From Acinetobacter rudis (GTDB taxonomy: Bacteria > Pseudomonadota > Gammaproteobacteria > Pseudomonadales > Moraxellaceae): 64,000 nt of DNA. The stretch covers positions 62,001 to 126,000 of the forward strand of contig NZ_JAVIDR010000001.1 in assembly GCF_031157835.1 (NCBI RefSeq), given 5' to 3'. Shown one piece after another: positions 45,875-54,728 of the stretch. Made by a program: the position numbers and the translations under genes. The stretch's first letter is position 1; the number at the start of each line of letters is the position of its first letter. The notes below the pieces were generated by a model. That model was not told the origin of the DNA. It saw only the letters and a list, made by a program, of their open reading frames with translations, and did no database searches.

Positions 45875-46090
45875 TTATTGAATCTCTTTAACCTCTGATG
45901 CTGCTTCTTGTGTAGCAGCTTGGGCATGTTTGCCCTGAGTTTGAGAAGCAGAATCAACATTGGGATAAAGCAGATAACGTGCGCGTTTGTCGTAGTTTGG
46001 ATCGCTTGTCAGTTGTAAATTACCAGATTGACCACAACCAGCCAGTAATGTGGTAAGCAACAAAGCTGTAAAACCAAGGGTATGACGCAT
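45875..46090 (-). CDS. lptM: LptM-like small lipoprotein (YifL family)
   Basis: The 71-residue protein starts at ATG 46090 (AGGTGA site; the longer frame adds 19 non-family residues). A signal peptide ends in the lipobox LAGC followed by GQSG, the typical LptM opening. The mature part is short, polar and Ala/Gln-rich. LptM stabilises the LptDE lipopolysaccharide translocon in E. coli, where it also sits upstream of dapF. The call rests on the lipobox context and this conserved position. Confidence 0.8.
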   Translation of the reverse strand: MRHTLGFTALLLTTLLAGCGQSGNLQLTSDPNYDKRARYLLYPNVDSASQTQGKHAQAATQEAASEVKEIQ

Positions 46091-46181
46091 CTGATCACCT
46101 ATATGTTGAATTTGCACAAGTATAACCCGATCAAAACCCATACCCAACGACTAAAAACATAAAAGCAATGCTTAAATTAAC

Positions 46182-46208
46182 AACACCAGCTTTAAGCTGG
46201 TGTTTTTT
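46182..46208. terminator. Terminator between lptM operon upstream region and cycA
   Basis: Near-perfect arms AACACCAGCTT (46182-46192) and AAGCTGGTGTT (46194-46204). It lies just past the cycA stop and ends the minus-strand cycA transcript. The plus strand has the better T-run. Confidence 0.75.
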
Positions 46209-46221
46209 CATCATCTGTTAT

Positions 46222-47625
46222 TTATTTAATACGTTTTTTATAAAAACCTAAATAACCAACCAGCAAAATCAGTAGCCAAATTGGGCTCACCATTAATGCC
46301 TTACGGGTGTCTTCTTGTAAACCTAATACGTAGATCATACCCAAGAAGAAAGCAATGACGACCCAACACATTGCAACTCCGCCTGGCATTTTAAATACAG
46401 ACTTGGCATGTAATTCAGGACGAGTTTTATAATAAACAATATAGCTCCACATAATGATGAGCCACACACAAATAAACAATACTGTAGATAAAGTTGTGGC
46501 TAAGGTGAATGCTTCAATTGTATTCGGCACTAAATACTGTAATGCAGCACCTGCAACTAAACACACACCTGAAAAGTACAATGCATTTGACGGAACAAAA
46601 CGTTTATTTAACACCCCAAATGATTTTGGACCTTGTTTTTCACGTGATAAACCAAACAACATACGGCTGGTTGAGAACACACCACTATTCATTGATGACA
46701 TTACTGAAGATAGAACCACCAAATTCATAATGATTGCTGCTGCAGCAATACCTGCTTGACTAAACAAGTTTACAAATGGACTGATTTTAGGGTCGATATG
46801 GCTCCAAGGAGTAACAGACATAACAATAATCAATGCGAAAACATAGAAAAATATGATTCGAATTGGAATTGAGTTCACAGCCTTCGGTAAATTGCGCTCT
46901 GGATCTTTTGTTTCTGCTGCTGTAGTTCCGACTAGCTCAACACCAACAAAGGCAAAAATAGCAATTTGGAAACCCGCCAAGAAACCTGAGGAGCCCGTCG
47001 GGAACATTCCTCCATATCCCCAAAGGTTAGAAAAAGCTGCAATGTCACCTTGTGAGGAAGTAAAGCCAGTAAAGATCATCCACAGACCGACAGCGATTAA
47101 AACAAGAATTGCAATAATCTTAATTAAGGCAAACCAAAACTCTAGTTCACCAAATAACTTCACTGTCATTAAATTTAAACCCATGATGAAGATAATGGCA
47201 GCCATACTAATCATGGCGCCTTCCATGGGTGAAAAGGGTTGTCCTTGGTTAAAGAACTCCAGATAATAAATAATAGCGGAAAGATCTGCGATACCAATCG
47301 TGATCCAACATAACCAATAGGTCCACCCAACAAAATAGCCAGCCCATGGTCCAATTAGATCGGTTGATAAATCAATGAAAGAACGATACTGTAAGTTTGA
47401 TAATAACAACTCGCCTAAGGCACGCATGACGAAGAAAATCATCAAACCAATAATCATATAAATAAAGATAATTGATGGGCCAGCAAGACTAATTGTTTTA
47501 CCCGATCCCATAAAGAGACCTGTACCGATACAACCACCTATCGCGATCAACTGCAAATGTCGATTGGATAAACTGCGTTTGAGTTCACCTGATTCTTCTG
47601 AAGAACCGAGTTCTTGATTTGACAT
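46222..47625 (-). CDS. cycA: D-serine/D-alanine/glycine transporter CycA
   Basis: APC-superfamily inner-membrane permease of 467 residues with 12 predicted spans. It closely follows E. coli CycA by eye: NRHLQLIAIGGCIGTGLFMGSGKTIS near the start, then MRALGELLLSNL, AVFAFVG-like IAIFAFVGVELVGTTAAETKD, and NSGVFSTSRMLFGLSREKQGP. It imports small neutral amino acids including D-forms. It is a single gene with an AGAGAA site before the ATG. Confidence 0.88.
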   Translation of the reverse strand: MSNQELGSSEESGELKRSLSNRHLQLIAIGGCIGTGLFMGSGKTISLAGPSIIFIYMIIGLMIFFVMRALGELLLSNLQYRSFIDLSTDLIGPWAGYFVGWTYWLCWITIGIADLSAIIYYLEFFNQGQPFSPMEGAMISMAAIIFIMGLNLMTVKLFGELEFWFALIKIIAILVLIAVGLWMIFTGFTSSQGDIAAFSNLWGYGGMFPTGSSGFLAGFQIAIFAFVGVELVGTTAAETKDPERNLPKAVNSIPIRIIFFYVFALIIVMSVTPWSHIDPKISPFVNLFSQAGIAAAAIIMNLVVLSSVMSSMNSGVFSTSRMLFGLSREKQGPKSFGVLNKRFVPSNALYFSGVCLVAGAALQYLVPNTIEAFTLATTLSTVLFICVWLIIMWSYIVYYKTRPELHAKSVFKMPGGVAMCWVVIAFFLGMIYVLGLQEDTRKALMVSPIWLLILLVGYLGFYKKRIK

Positions 47626-47908
47626 TGTTATATTCTTCTCTCAGATTTCATGTAGTCAAAGTAGCCTAAAATAGAGAAAATAAAAAAGAAAAATTGACGA
47701 AAATCTAGGAAATACCCCAAAACTTTCATCAACTAGCTGTTATTTAGCCAATCTATTCCATTTACTGTTTTTTATTTTAGCGTTCCGTCACACCTGCAGT
47801 ATATGTGCCAATAGTCTAAGTTGAAAAGCGTTATTTATTTGAAATTGTATTTTAAAGTCCTACTTGATAGATTGTCCGACGTTATCTTTAAAACCTGTGA
47901 ATAACATT

Positions 47909-49297
47909 ATGAGTAAAGTTAAAAGCACTTACCGCTGCGAACAATGTGGCACCCAACATTCTAAGTGGGCTGGACAATGCAGCGACTGCGGTGAGTGGAA
48001 TAGCTTAATTGAAGTTCGCCTTGAAACAGGAACTACTCATCGTGCTAAACCTAATTTTTCAGGAGGTTACGCAGGTCAAGCAGCACAGGTCACTACGCTC
48101 AATCAAGTCTCCGTATCTCACGAAACACGTTTAGTTACAGGAATATCAGAATTCGACCGTGTACTCGGTGGAGGTTTGGTCACAGGCTCTGTGGTATTAA
48201 TTGGCGGTGACCCTGGCATTGGTAAATCAACTATATTATTACAAACAGCCACACATATGGCTTCAGAACAACGCTCTGCCTTATATGTCACAGGTGAAGA
48301 GTCATTATCTCAAGTTGCTTTACGTGCCCAACGCCTTGATCTTCCTACAGATCACCTTAAGGTCATGGCTGAAACTTGTGTAGAACGTATTTGTGAGGTT
48401 TTAGCACAGATTCGTCCTGCTGTTGCCATATTGGACTCTATTCAGACTTTATATACTGAAACTTTACAGTCTGCCCCAGGTGGTGTATCACAAATTCGAG
48501 AATCTGCTGCATTACTTACACGTTATGCAAAGCAAAGTGGTACAGCATTATTTATAGTTGGGCATGTAACAAAAGAAGGTTCACTTGCTGGGCCACGTGT
48601 ACTTGAACATATGGTTGACTGTGTTCTCTATTTTGAAGGTCAATCCGATTCACGATATCGCATGATTCGTGCTGTAAAGAACCGTTTTGGTGCAGTTAAT
48701 GAACTCGGTGTCTTTGGTATGACCGACAAAGGTCTCAAAGAAGTTGCCAATCCATCCGCAATTTTTTTGAGCCGATATGACGAAGCAATACCAGGCTCAG
48801 TGGTAATGATCAGTCGAGAAGGCACTCGCCCCCTCTTAGTTGAGGTACAGGCTTTGGTTGATGATGCACATGCCCAGCCACGCCGTGTAGCGTTAGGTTT
48901 AGAACAAAACCGACTCAACATGCTACTTGCGGTCATGCATAGACATGGAGGAGTACAAACTTCAGGACAAGATGTTTATGTTAATGTCGTTGGTGGATTA
49001 AAAATTACTGAAACAGGGACAGATTTAGCAGTATTGTTAGCTTGTGCATCAAGTTTACGCTCCAAAGCATTACCACAACAACTTGCAGTATTTGGTGAAG
49101 TAGGTTTATCAGGTGAAATTCGACCAGTCCCTAATGGGCAAGAGCGACTTAAAGAGGCCATTAAACATGGCTTTAAATATATAATCGTTCCTCGGGCTAA
49201 TGCACCACAAAAAGAAATTGCTGGGGTTAAAATTATTGCCGTTGCACGTTTACATGAAGCATTGAGTGAAGCCATACAACTGTGTGATGAAGTCTAA
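47909..49297 (+). CDS. radA: DNA repair protein RadA
   Basis: RecA-like ATPase that drives branch migration in recombination and transformation. An N-terminal four-cysteine zinc finger (CEQCGTQHSKWAGQCSDCGEW) is followed by Walker A GGDPGIGKSTILLQ, the RadA-specific KNRFGAVNE motif, and a C-terminal Lon-protease-like domain (GLSGEIRPVPNGQERLKEA). ATG at 47909 (MSKVKSTYRC) is the family start; the longer frame adds 15 residues. The 462-residue length is normal. Confidence 0.96.
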   Translation: MSKVKSTYRCEQCGTQHSKWAGQCSDCGEWNSLIEVRLETGTTHRAKPNFSGGYAGQAAQVTTLNQVSVSHETRLVTGISEFDRVLGGGLVTGSVVLIGGDPGIGKSTILLQTATHMASEQRSALYVTGEESLSQVALRAQRLDLPTDHLKVMAETCVERICEVLAQIRPAVAILDSIQTLYTETLQSAPGGVSQIRESAALLTRYAKQSGTALFIVGHVTKEGSLAGPRVLEHMVDCVLYFEGQSDSRYRMIRAVKNRFGAVNELGVFGMTDKGLKEVANPSAIFLSRYDEAIPGSVVMISREGTRPLLVEVQALVDDAHAQPRRVALGLEQNRLNMLLAVMHRHGGVQTSGQDVYVNVVGGLKITETGTDLAVLLACASSLRSKALPQQLAVFGEVGLSGEIRPVPNGQERLKEAIKHGFKYIIVPRANAPQKEIAGVKIIAVARLHEALSEAIQLCDEV

Positions 49298-49430
49298 AGC
49301 AGTCGAATTTCTAGCTAAAAATAAGACTGCATATAATGAATATGTAAATACTTCATTATATATATTGAAATTCTATGCAAAAGTCTGCATATATAGGCCC
49401 TGTATATTTATTTATTCAAGGAAAAACCGA

Positions 49431-50405
49431 ATGCAAGTTCGACAGCGTGGTTTAGTTGCAGCAATTTTGATGGCGACATTAGCCGTAGCACCATTGGCAG
49501 AAGCAAAACGTGCTGGTGGTGGTAAAAGTCATGGTATGAGTCGTTCTAACAGCTCAAGTCAGTCTTATCAACAGTCTAACCAATATGCCCGTCCTGCCGC
49601 TCCTGCTCAACAACCTGCTACTGCTCCGCAGCGTTCTGGACCAGGTGTAGGCTCAATGGTTGCTGCTGGTGTTGCTGGTGCTGCAGTGGGTGCTGTTGCT
49701 GCGAATGCTCTAGCAGATGACCGACATGCTGCTCCAGCATCATCTGCAACAGAGCAAGCTCCTGCTCAAGAAGAGAAAAAGGGTGGTATTCCTAGTTGGA
49801 TCTGGTTAATTTTAATTGCAGGTATCGCATTTTTACTTTTCCGTAAATTTGCTGCAAAAAAAAAATTAACTAATTCGAATCCATATGCACCAAATCAATC
49901 TGGCCCAAGTGCTGCTCCATTTGGTCAACAAGCACCACGCAACACAGGTTCTAACACCAACATCTTTGGTCAATCTGTAGGCGGTGGCGCAGCTGCACCT
50001 GTTGCAGGCGGTGCATATGCACAAAGTGGTAATCAACTTCCAGATGGTACTGAACCTGCTGCATTTTTACGTGTTGCACGTCAGCGTTTTAACCATATTC
50101 AGTCAATGAATTCTGCAAGTAATGTTGAAGAAATTCGCCGTTATCTTACGCCTGATCTATATCAGTCTATGCATAACGACATTATGGCCAATCAAGACCA
50201 AGATGTTGCCGAATTCTCCAACCTCAATGCAATGGTTATAGATAGCGCAACAGAAAATGGACAATATGTTGTCAGCGTTCGTTTTACAGGTACAGTAAGT
50301 GAAGACCTCAACAGCTTGCCACAACCTTTTGCTGAAGTTTGGCACTTTGTTAAACCTGCAGGTTCTAGCCAAGATTGGTTAGTTGCTGGTATTCAACAAG
50401 ACTAA
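49431..50405 (+). CDS. Tim44-like domain membrane protein (324 aa)
   Basis: From ATG at 49431 (AAGGA 9 bases upstream) a signal-like segment ends in PLAEA. Then come a low-complexity Gly/Ser/Gln/Pro-rich region, a short glycine-zipper segment (VAAGVAGAAVGAVAANAL), one membrane span (IPSWIWLILIAGIAFLLF), another disordered linker, and the C-terminal Tim44-like domain (FLRVARQRFNHIQSMNSASNVEEIRRYLTP in pieces; DWLVAGIQQ). The family's bacterial role is not known; it is probably inner-membrane. The longer frame starting inside radA is not credible. Confidence 0.85.
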   Translation: MQVRQRGLVAAILMATLAVAPLAEAKRAGGGKSHGMSRSNSSSQSYQQSNQYARPAAPAQQPATAPQRSGPGVGSMVAAGVAGAAVGAVAANALADDRHAAPASSATEQAPAQEEKKGGIPSWIWLILIAGIAFLLFRKFAAKKKLTNSNPYAPNQSGPSAAPFGQQAPRNTGSNTNIFGQSVGGGAAAPVAGGAYAQSGNQLPDGTEPAAFLRVARQRFNHIQSMNSASNVEEIRRYLTPDLYQSMHNDIMANQDQDVAEFSNLNAMVIDSATENGQYVVSVRFTGTVSEDLNSLPQPFAEVWHFVKPAGSSQDWLVAGIQQD

Positions 50406-50430
50406 ATTTTAGCCATTAAAATACAAACAA

Positions 50431-50459
50431 AAAAACCAGTGTTCACCACTGGTTTTTTT
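50431..50459 (+). terminator. Terminator of the Tim44-like gene
   Basis: Arms AAAAACCAGTG and CACTGGTTTTT around a 5-base loop with a run of seven T, 26 bases past the stop. Confidence 0.85.
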
Positions 50460-50748
50460 ATGATCTAAATAAAATATTAACTAAAAAGCATCAATATTTA
50501 GATAACTATAGTCCTCTAAATACAACACCAAACCAATGTTAAAACCACCCTAGATTTTTATTATGATCTTTATATTCCTCAATGTATTTAGCACCTCAGT
50601 CTGACTAAAGCCATAATCAAAGTTAATTGCATTCAAAATTTAGCATTACAGCATGATCTTCAACATTTTTTGCACGTCATGGGCCAATCAGCAAATAATA
50701 AGTTCGACTTATATGACTGAATATAATGATCAAATAAATCTCAAAAAA

Positions 50749-50777
50749 AACCCTCCATCTTTGCAGTCAGGAGGGTT
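50749..50777 (-). terminator. Terminator of the DegS/AlgW-like gene
   Basis: Arms AACCCTCC (50749-50756) and GGAGGGTT (50770-50777) followed by eight T on the minus strand, just past the stop. Confidence 0.85.
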
Positions 50778-50794
50778 TTATCTTTGGATTGATT

Positions 50795-51973
50795 TTAACG
50801 TTGAGGTAAAGGAATAAACTGATTTTGACTTCCTGGTGATGACTGACGCTCAGTCACTGTTACATCAATATTATGTAACTCATTACCACGTAACACCTCA
50901 ATCTTAATGATGCTATTTGGAACTTGTAATGCCACATAATTAATTAGATGTGATGCAGAACTAATTTCTTCATCATTAACCTTGACAATTTTATCGCCCA
51001 CTTTCAATCCTGCCTGTGCTGCAGGACCATTTTTTAATACACCAGCAACCATAACACCAGTTTTACGAGGCTCTAACACGTCATCTTGTTGTGGTGGAAC
51101 CAAACTAATGCCCAACCAACCACGAATAACACGACCATCTTTTAAAATTGAATTTAATACTTGCTGACAAACTTTTGCAGGTATTGCAAAACCAATCCCA
51201 AGTGAACCGCCTGATTGTGAAAAAATAGCAGTATTTACACCAATCAAATTACCAGCAACATCAATTAATGCCCCACCTGAATTACCAGGGTTAATTGCAG
51301 CATCTGTTTGAATAAAGTCTTCATAGGTATTAATGCCTAAATCAGAGCGTCCAACTGCTGAGATAATCCCTTGAGTTACTGTTTGTCCTACGCCAAATGG
51401 ATTACCAATCGCTAGTACAACATCCCCCACCTCATTACCACTCAACTTAAATGGTAATACTGGAAGATTCTCAAGTTCAATTTTGATCACCGCCAAATCA
51501 GTATCAGGGTCAGTACCAATCACTTTTGCTACTGCTCGGCGACCATCTTGTAAACTCACAACAATTTGTTCAGCCTGGGCAATTACATGATTATTTGTCA
51601 AAATATAACCATCAGGACGAACAATAACACCTGAGCCTAAACTATTCTCATTTTGATTTTGTGAACGATCTGGAAATTGATTACCAAAAAATTCGCGAAA
51701 AGCTGGATCATTAAATAATGGGTTTGCTTGTTTTAACTTCTGTGTAGTAAAGATATTCACCACTGCTGGTGCTGCTACCTTAACAGCTTGATTATAAGAA
51801 ACCACACCGCCCGTACGTGAAGTATTAATTAATGGCTCTACCTTTTCAGCAGGCATTTTGACGCCATCAGATGCAATTGGGGCTTTCGGTTGTTGATATT
51901 TCTGCCATGCAACGAAACTAAGAATAACAACAACTAGTAACACCCAAGGTAACCAGGAAACTGAGCGGCGCAC
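50795..51973 (-). CDS. DegS/AlgW-type periplasmic serine protease
   Basis: Trypsin-like HtrA-family protease tethered to the inner membrane. The N-terminal span (WLPWVLLVVVILSFVAW) acts as an anchor. The catalytic triad is His in TNNHVIA, Asp in DTDLAVIKIE and Ser in GNSGGALI. Only one PDZ domain follows (GVMVAGVLKNGPAAQAGLKVGD), which distinguishes DegS/AlgW from the two-PDZ DegP. Such proteases sense misfolded outer-membrane proteins; in this genus a sigma-E link is not certain. The C-terminus is a short Gln/Ser tail. It is a single gene with its own terminator. Confidence 0.88.
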   Translation of the reverse strand: MRRSVSWLPWVLLVVVILSFVAWQKYQQPKAPIASDGVKMPAEKVEPLINTSRTGGVVSYNQAVKVAAPAVVNIFTTQKLKQANPLFNDPAFREFFGNQFPDRSQNQNENSLGSGVIVRPDGYILTNNHVIAQAEQIVVSLQDGRRAVAKVIGTDPDTDLAVIKIELENLPVLPFKLSGNEVGDVVLAIGNPFGVGQTVTQGIISAVGRSDLGINTYEDFIQTDAAINPGNSGGALIDVAGNLIGVNTAIFSQSGGSLGIGFAIPAKVCQQVLNSILKDGRVIRGWLGISLVPPQQDDVLEPRKTGVMVAGVLKNGPAAQAGLKVGDKIVKVNDEEISSASHLINYVALQVPNSIIKIEVLRGNELHNIDVTVTERQSSPGSQNQFIPLPQR

Positions 51974-52071
51974 TATATATTCCTCTAAAATTTATTTAAT
52001 CATTCAGTATAAAAGCAAGTTCTTCATTGTAATCAAAATAAATTTTTATACCTAAAAAAACTCAAATAAAA

Positions 52072-52099
52072 TTGTTCAGCTTTAGTTAATAGCTATAAT
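52072..52099 (+). promoter_or_regulatory. Sigma-70 promoter of the NIF3-family gene
   Basis: TTGTTC at 52072-52077, a 16-base spacer and a perfect TATAAT at 52094-52099. This places the transcript start downstream of 52098, which rules out that ATG and supports translation from ATG 52137. Confidence 0.65.
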
Positions 52100-52136
52100 G
52101 TACTTTATTTTAACTTACACGTTTTCAAACACTATT

Positions 52137-52895
52137 ATGGCAAACTTACTCGATATTATCCAATGGTGTAATATTCAATTAAAAACCAATGAGTTTAAAG
52201 ACTATGCACCCAATGGCCTACAAATTGAAGGTCGTACAGAAGTAAAAAAAATCTTATGTGCTGTTACAGCATCTCAAACTGCCATAGAGGCAGCGATTTT
52301 ACAAAAAGCAGACCTGCTTTTAGTACATCATGGCTATTTTTGGAAAGGTGAAGCATACCCTATCACAGGAATGCGTGGAAAACGTATTAAGTCACTAATT
52401 AAAAATGATATTTCACTTGTTGCCTATCACTTACCACTCGATGCACATCCAACACTGGGAAATAATGTCGCAATTAGTGATCGACTTGAATTACAAGATA
52501 TAGAAGCACTCGATCCAACCGAACGACACCCAATTGGTAATATTGGTTATTTGAATCCACCCCAAAGTCCAGAGCAATTTCAACGCTATTTAACAGATCG
52601 CTTAGGCTTTCAGGCGATTCATTTACCAGCAGCGAAAACTGAAATTAAAAAAGTCGGTTTTTGTACAGGTGGTGCTCAAGACTATATCAGCAAAGCTGCG
52701 GCACAAGACTGTGATGCCTATATTTCTGGTGAGGTGAGTGAGCGAACTTTTTATGAAGCCGCCGAACTCAATGTGCACTATTACGCTTGCGGACACCATG
52801 CAACTGAGCGTTACGGTGTACAACGTCTAGCACAAGCTTTAGCAGCACAATTCGAACTTGAAGTGATTTATCATGAATTGAATAATCCGATCTAG
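52137..52895 (+). CDS. NIF3/YbgI-family dinuclear metal-binding protein
   Basis: The 252-residue protein has the family's metal ligands: LLLVHHGYFWKGE in the N-terminal half and CGHHATERYGVQRL in the C-terminal half. ICAVTASQTAIEAAI-like and YHLPLDAHP segments lie between them. Homologues form toroidal hexamers; proposed activities such as GTP cyclohydrolase type are unproven. The start MANLLDIIQWCN matches the family and fits the promoter; no strong ribosome-binding site is seen. Confidence 0.9.
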   Translation: MANLLDIIQWCNIQLKTNEFKDYAPNGLQIEGRTEVKKILCAVTASQTAIEAAILQKADLLLVHHGYFWKGEAYPITGMRGKRIKSLIKNDISLVAYHLPLDAHPTLGNNVAISDRLELQDIEALDPTERHPIGNIGYLNPPQSPEQFQRYLTDRLGFQAIHLPAAKTEIKKVGFCTGGAQDYISKAAAQDCDAYISGEVSERTFYEAAELNVHYYACGHHATERYGVQRLAQALAAQFELEVIYHELNNPI

Positions 52896-53040
52896 TTAAA
52901 TTGTTTTTTCCATTCGGCAACTGGATCGTTTTTAAGCGATATTATATGTCGTAGTATTATTCATACACTATTGCAGAGAAAAATCTACTACAATAGAGCG
53001 ACTTATATTATGTAACCCAGCAAAAGCAAGGACTAGGAAC

Positions 53041-53667
53041 ATGACGACGATTACATTACCTGCGCTTCCATATGGCTATGAAGATTTAGCACCGCACATT
53101 AGTAAAGAAACTTTAGAATTCCATCATGACAAACACCACAATACTTATGTGGTTAATTTGAACAACTTGATCAAAGGAACAGAGCTTGAAGGTAAAACCC
53201 TTGAAGAAATTATCAAGGCTTCTGCTGGTGATGCTTCTAAAGCAGGTATCTTCAACAATGCAGCTCAAGTATGGAACCACACTTTCTACTGGAACAGCAT
53301 GAAGCAAAATGGTGGTGGTAAACCTACTGGTGCGCTTGCAGCTAAAATTGACGAAGATTTTGGTAGCTATGAGCAATTTGCAGAGCAATTTGCTGCAGCT
53401 GCAACAACTCAATTCGGTTCAGGTTGGGCTTGGTTAGTTGCTGATAAAGTAAATGGTAAACTTTCAATTACTAAAACTTCAAATGCTGACACTCCACTTG
53501 CACATGACCAAGTTGCAGTACTTACAATTGACGTTTGGGAACACGCTTACTACATCGATTTCCGCAATGCACGTCCTAAATATATCTCAACTTTCCTTGA
53601 AAGCTTAGCAAACTGGGATTATGCAAATGCAAAATACGCTGGCCAAGCTGCTGGTGTTGAAAAATAA
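53041..53667 (+). CDS. sodB: Superoxide dismutase, iron type
   Basis: Cytosolic enzyme dismutating superoxide. Metal ligands are His in [13 protein letters not shown], His in [10 protein letters not shown], and Asp plus His in [13 protein letters not shown]. Residues favouring iron over manganese appear in [11 protein letters not shown] and FGSGWAWLV. The 208-residue length is normal for FeSOD. An AGGA site precedes the ATG. A strong terminator follows, and the peroxide-handling ahp genes lie 4 kb downstream. Confidence 0.96.
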   Translation: MTTITLPALPYGYEDLAPHISKETLEFHHDKHHNTYVVNLNNLIKGTELEGKTLEEIIKASAGDASKAGIFNNAAQVWNHTFYWNSMKQNGGGKPTGALAAKIDEDFGSYEQFAEQFAAAATTQFGSGWAWLVADKVNGKLSITKTSNADTPLAHDQVAVLTIDVWEHAYYIDFRNARPKYISTFLESLANWDYANAKYAGQAAGVEK

Positions 53668-53684
53668 TTCTCCTATTTTTCTAA

Positions 53685-53713
53685 AAAAATCACCCATATG
53701 GGTGATTTTTTTT
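53685..53713 (+). terminator. Terminator of sodB
   Basis: Eleven-base arms (53685-53695 and 53700-53710, AAAAATCACCC/GGGTGATTTTT) with a 4-base loop and T-run. Confidence 0.88.
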
Positions 53714-53773
53714 GCATAAAACACAGATTTGAACATTTATAAGACAATCAAACAAAAATCTTGAAATTTGCTG

Positions 53774-53802
53774 TTGACGACTTACACTTTCATCCATAGA
53801 AT
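53774..53802 (+). promoter_or_regulatory. Promoter of the first two tRNA-Asn genes
   Basis: TTGACG (53774-53779), a 17-base spacer and TAGAAT (53797-53802), ending 11 bases before the first mature tRNA end. Confidence 0.7.
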
Positions 53803-53813
53803 GCGCATCAGAT

Positions 53814-53889
53814 TCTCCAATAGCTCAGTCGGTAGAGCGACGGACTGTTAATCCGCAGGTCCCTGGTTCGAGCCCAGGTTGGAGAGCCA
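53814..53889 (+). tRNA. tRNA-Asn (GTT), copy 1
   Basis: A 76-base cloverleaf with encoded CCA, anticodon GTT in CTGTTAA and T-loop GGTTCGAGCCC. The acceptor arm TCTCCAA pairs with TTGGAGA. It differs from copies 2 and 3 only at one acceptor base pair (A:U instead of C:G at position 6:67), so pairing is kept. Confidence 0.96.
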
Positions 53890-53897
53890 TCTACTTT

Positions 53898-53973
53898 TCT
53901 CCCATAGCTCAGTCGGTAGAGCGACGGACTGTTAATCCGCAGGTCCCTGGTTCGAGCCCAGGTGGGAGAGCCA
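53898..53973 (+). tRNA. tRNA-Asn (GTT), copy 2
   Basis: Same cloverleaf, acceptor TCTCCCA/TGGGAGA, anticodon GTT, CCA encoded. It is only 8 bases after copy 1, so the two are transcribed together. Confidence 0.96.
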
Positions 53974-53983
53974 AGATTCTAAA

Positions 53984-54016
53984 AAGCCCATCTCATTCTA
54001 GAGTATGGGTTTTTTT
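53984..54016 (+). terminator. Terminator of the tRNA-Asn pair
   Basis: Arms AGCCCAT and ATGGGTT around a 13-base loop, followed by a run of T. Confidence 0.65.
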
Positions 54017-54158
54017 ATATCTGTATTTCAGTCAATGCTTAATTACACCAATATAATTACCATTCATCACATCCGCTTAAACAATCAAATAATATGCCGT
54101 TATTTGTTGATAATTAAAACAAATGATCTAGATTACTGCATTTTTCTTATATTATCAC

Positions 54159-54187
54159 TTGACCCCTCCCCTTAAGCTGCATAAAAT
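54159..54187 (+). promoter_or_regulatory. Promoter of the third tRNA-Asn gene
   Basis: TTGACC (54159-54164), 17-base spacer and TAAAAT (54182-54187), ending 11 bases before the tRNA. This shows that the third copy has its own promoter. Confidence 0.7.
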
Positions 54188-54198
54188 GCCTATCAAAT

Positions 54199-54274
54199 TC
54201 TCCCATAGCTCAGTCGGTAGAGCGACGGACTGTTAATCCGCAGGTCCCTGGTTCGAGCCCAGGTGGGAGAGCCA
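54199..54274 (+). tRNA. tRNA-Asn (GTT), copy 3
   Basis: Identical to copy 2 over all 76 bases. The first 18 bases downstream are also shared with copy 2, evidence of a recent duplication of the tRNA with its 3' flank. Confidence 0.96.
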
Positions 54275-54282
54275 AGATTCTA

Positions 54283-54316
54283 AAAAGCCCATTGAAGATT
54301 TCAATGGGCTTTTTTA
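54283..54316 (+). terminator. Terminator of the third tRNA-Asn gene
   Basis: Fourteen-base perfect arms (54283-54296 and 54300-54313), short loop and T-run. Confidence 0.88.
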
Positions 54317-54355
54317 TTTGACGCATGAAATTAATATACCAAGAAAACTCAACCC

Positions 54356-54592
54356 TTATTCAGGCTGAGTTGGTGCTGAAGCAGCATGATCTGCTGTAGT
54401 TGCAATTGCATTAGAAGCTTGTTGAGGTTTGATTAATGCCTGCTGTTTACGAATGAGTTCATCATATTCACGCTTTGTGGCAGCATCATGATCAATTGCA
54501 ATCTTGTTTAACCAAATCAAAGCGAGAGGAATCAATACTCCAAGCGCACAGAATAAAATGACTTTTTTATTTAACTTTACTGCATTAGACAT
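54356..54592 (-). CDS. Small inner-membrane protein of unknown function (78 aa)
   Basis: From ATG at 54592 the product has a short basic N-terminus (SNAVKLNKK), one membrane span (VILFCALGVLIPLALIWL), then a polar helical and Ala/Gln-rich C-terminal half. I do not recognise a family. The longer frame from 54625 adds 11 residues without a better site. It is convergent with the tRNA-Asn gene, and the gene upstream on this strand is far away. Confidence 0.6.
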   Translation of the reverse strand: MSNAVKLNKKVILFCALGVLIPLALIWLNKIAIDHDAATKREYDELIRKQQALIKPQQASNAIATTADHAASAPTQPE

Positions 54593-54691
54593 AACTACCC
54601 ACAACTTCTCAACAAAACCTAGCAAGATCGCCCACTATAACAAAATCATGCTGTAGTGCCTATGCAAGTCACCCTCTTAGCACACACTAAA

Positions 54692-54712
54692 AAAGGAGCC
54701 AAGGCTCCTTTA
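54692..54712 (-). terminator. Terminator of the lipase gene
   Basis: Arms AAAGGAGCC and GGCTCCTTT followed by a T-run on the minus strand, 17 bases past the stop. Confidence 0.85.
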
Positions 54713-54728
54713 ATCTGGTCATTGTGAA

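Larger units (their letters stand above)
50406..50794. other. Intergenic region with two terminators
   Basis: The 390-base gap between convergent genes holds one terminator at each end (50431-50459, 50749-50777). The 290 bases between the two show no gene, repeat or promoter that I can support. Confidence 0.5.

Noticed and set aside
53814-54355. Genomic island at the tRNA-Asn genes
   Set aside because: No integrase, no second attachment repeat, and flanking genes (sodB, a small membrane protein) are ordinary; the repeats are the tRNAs themselves.
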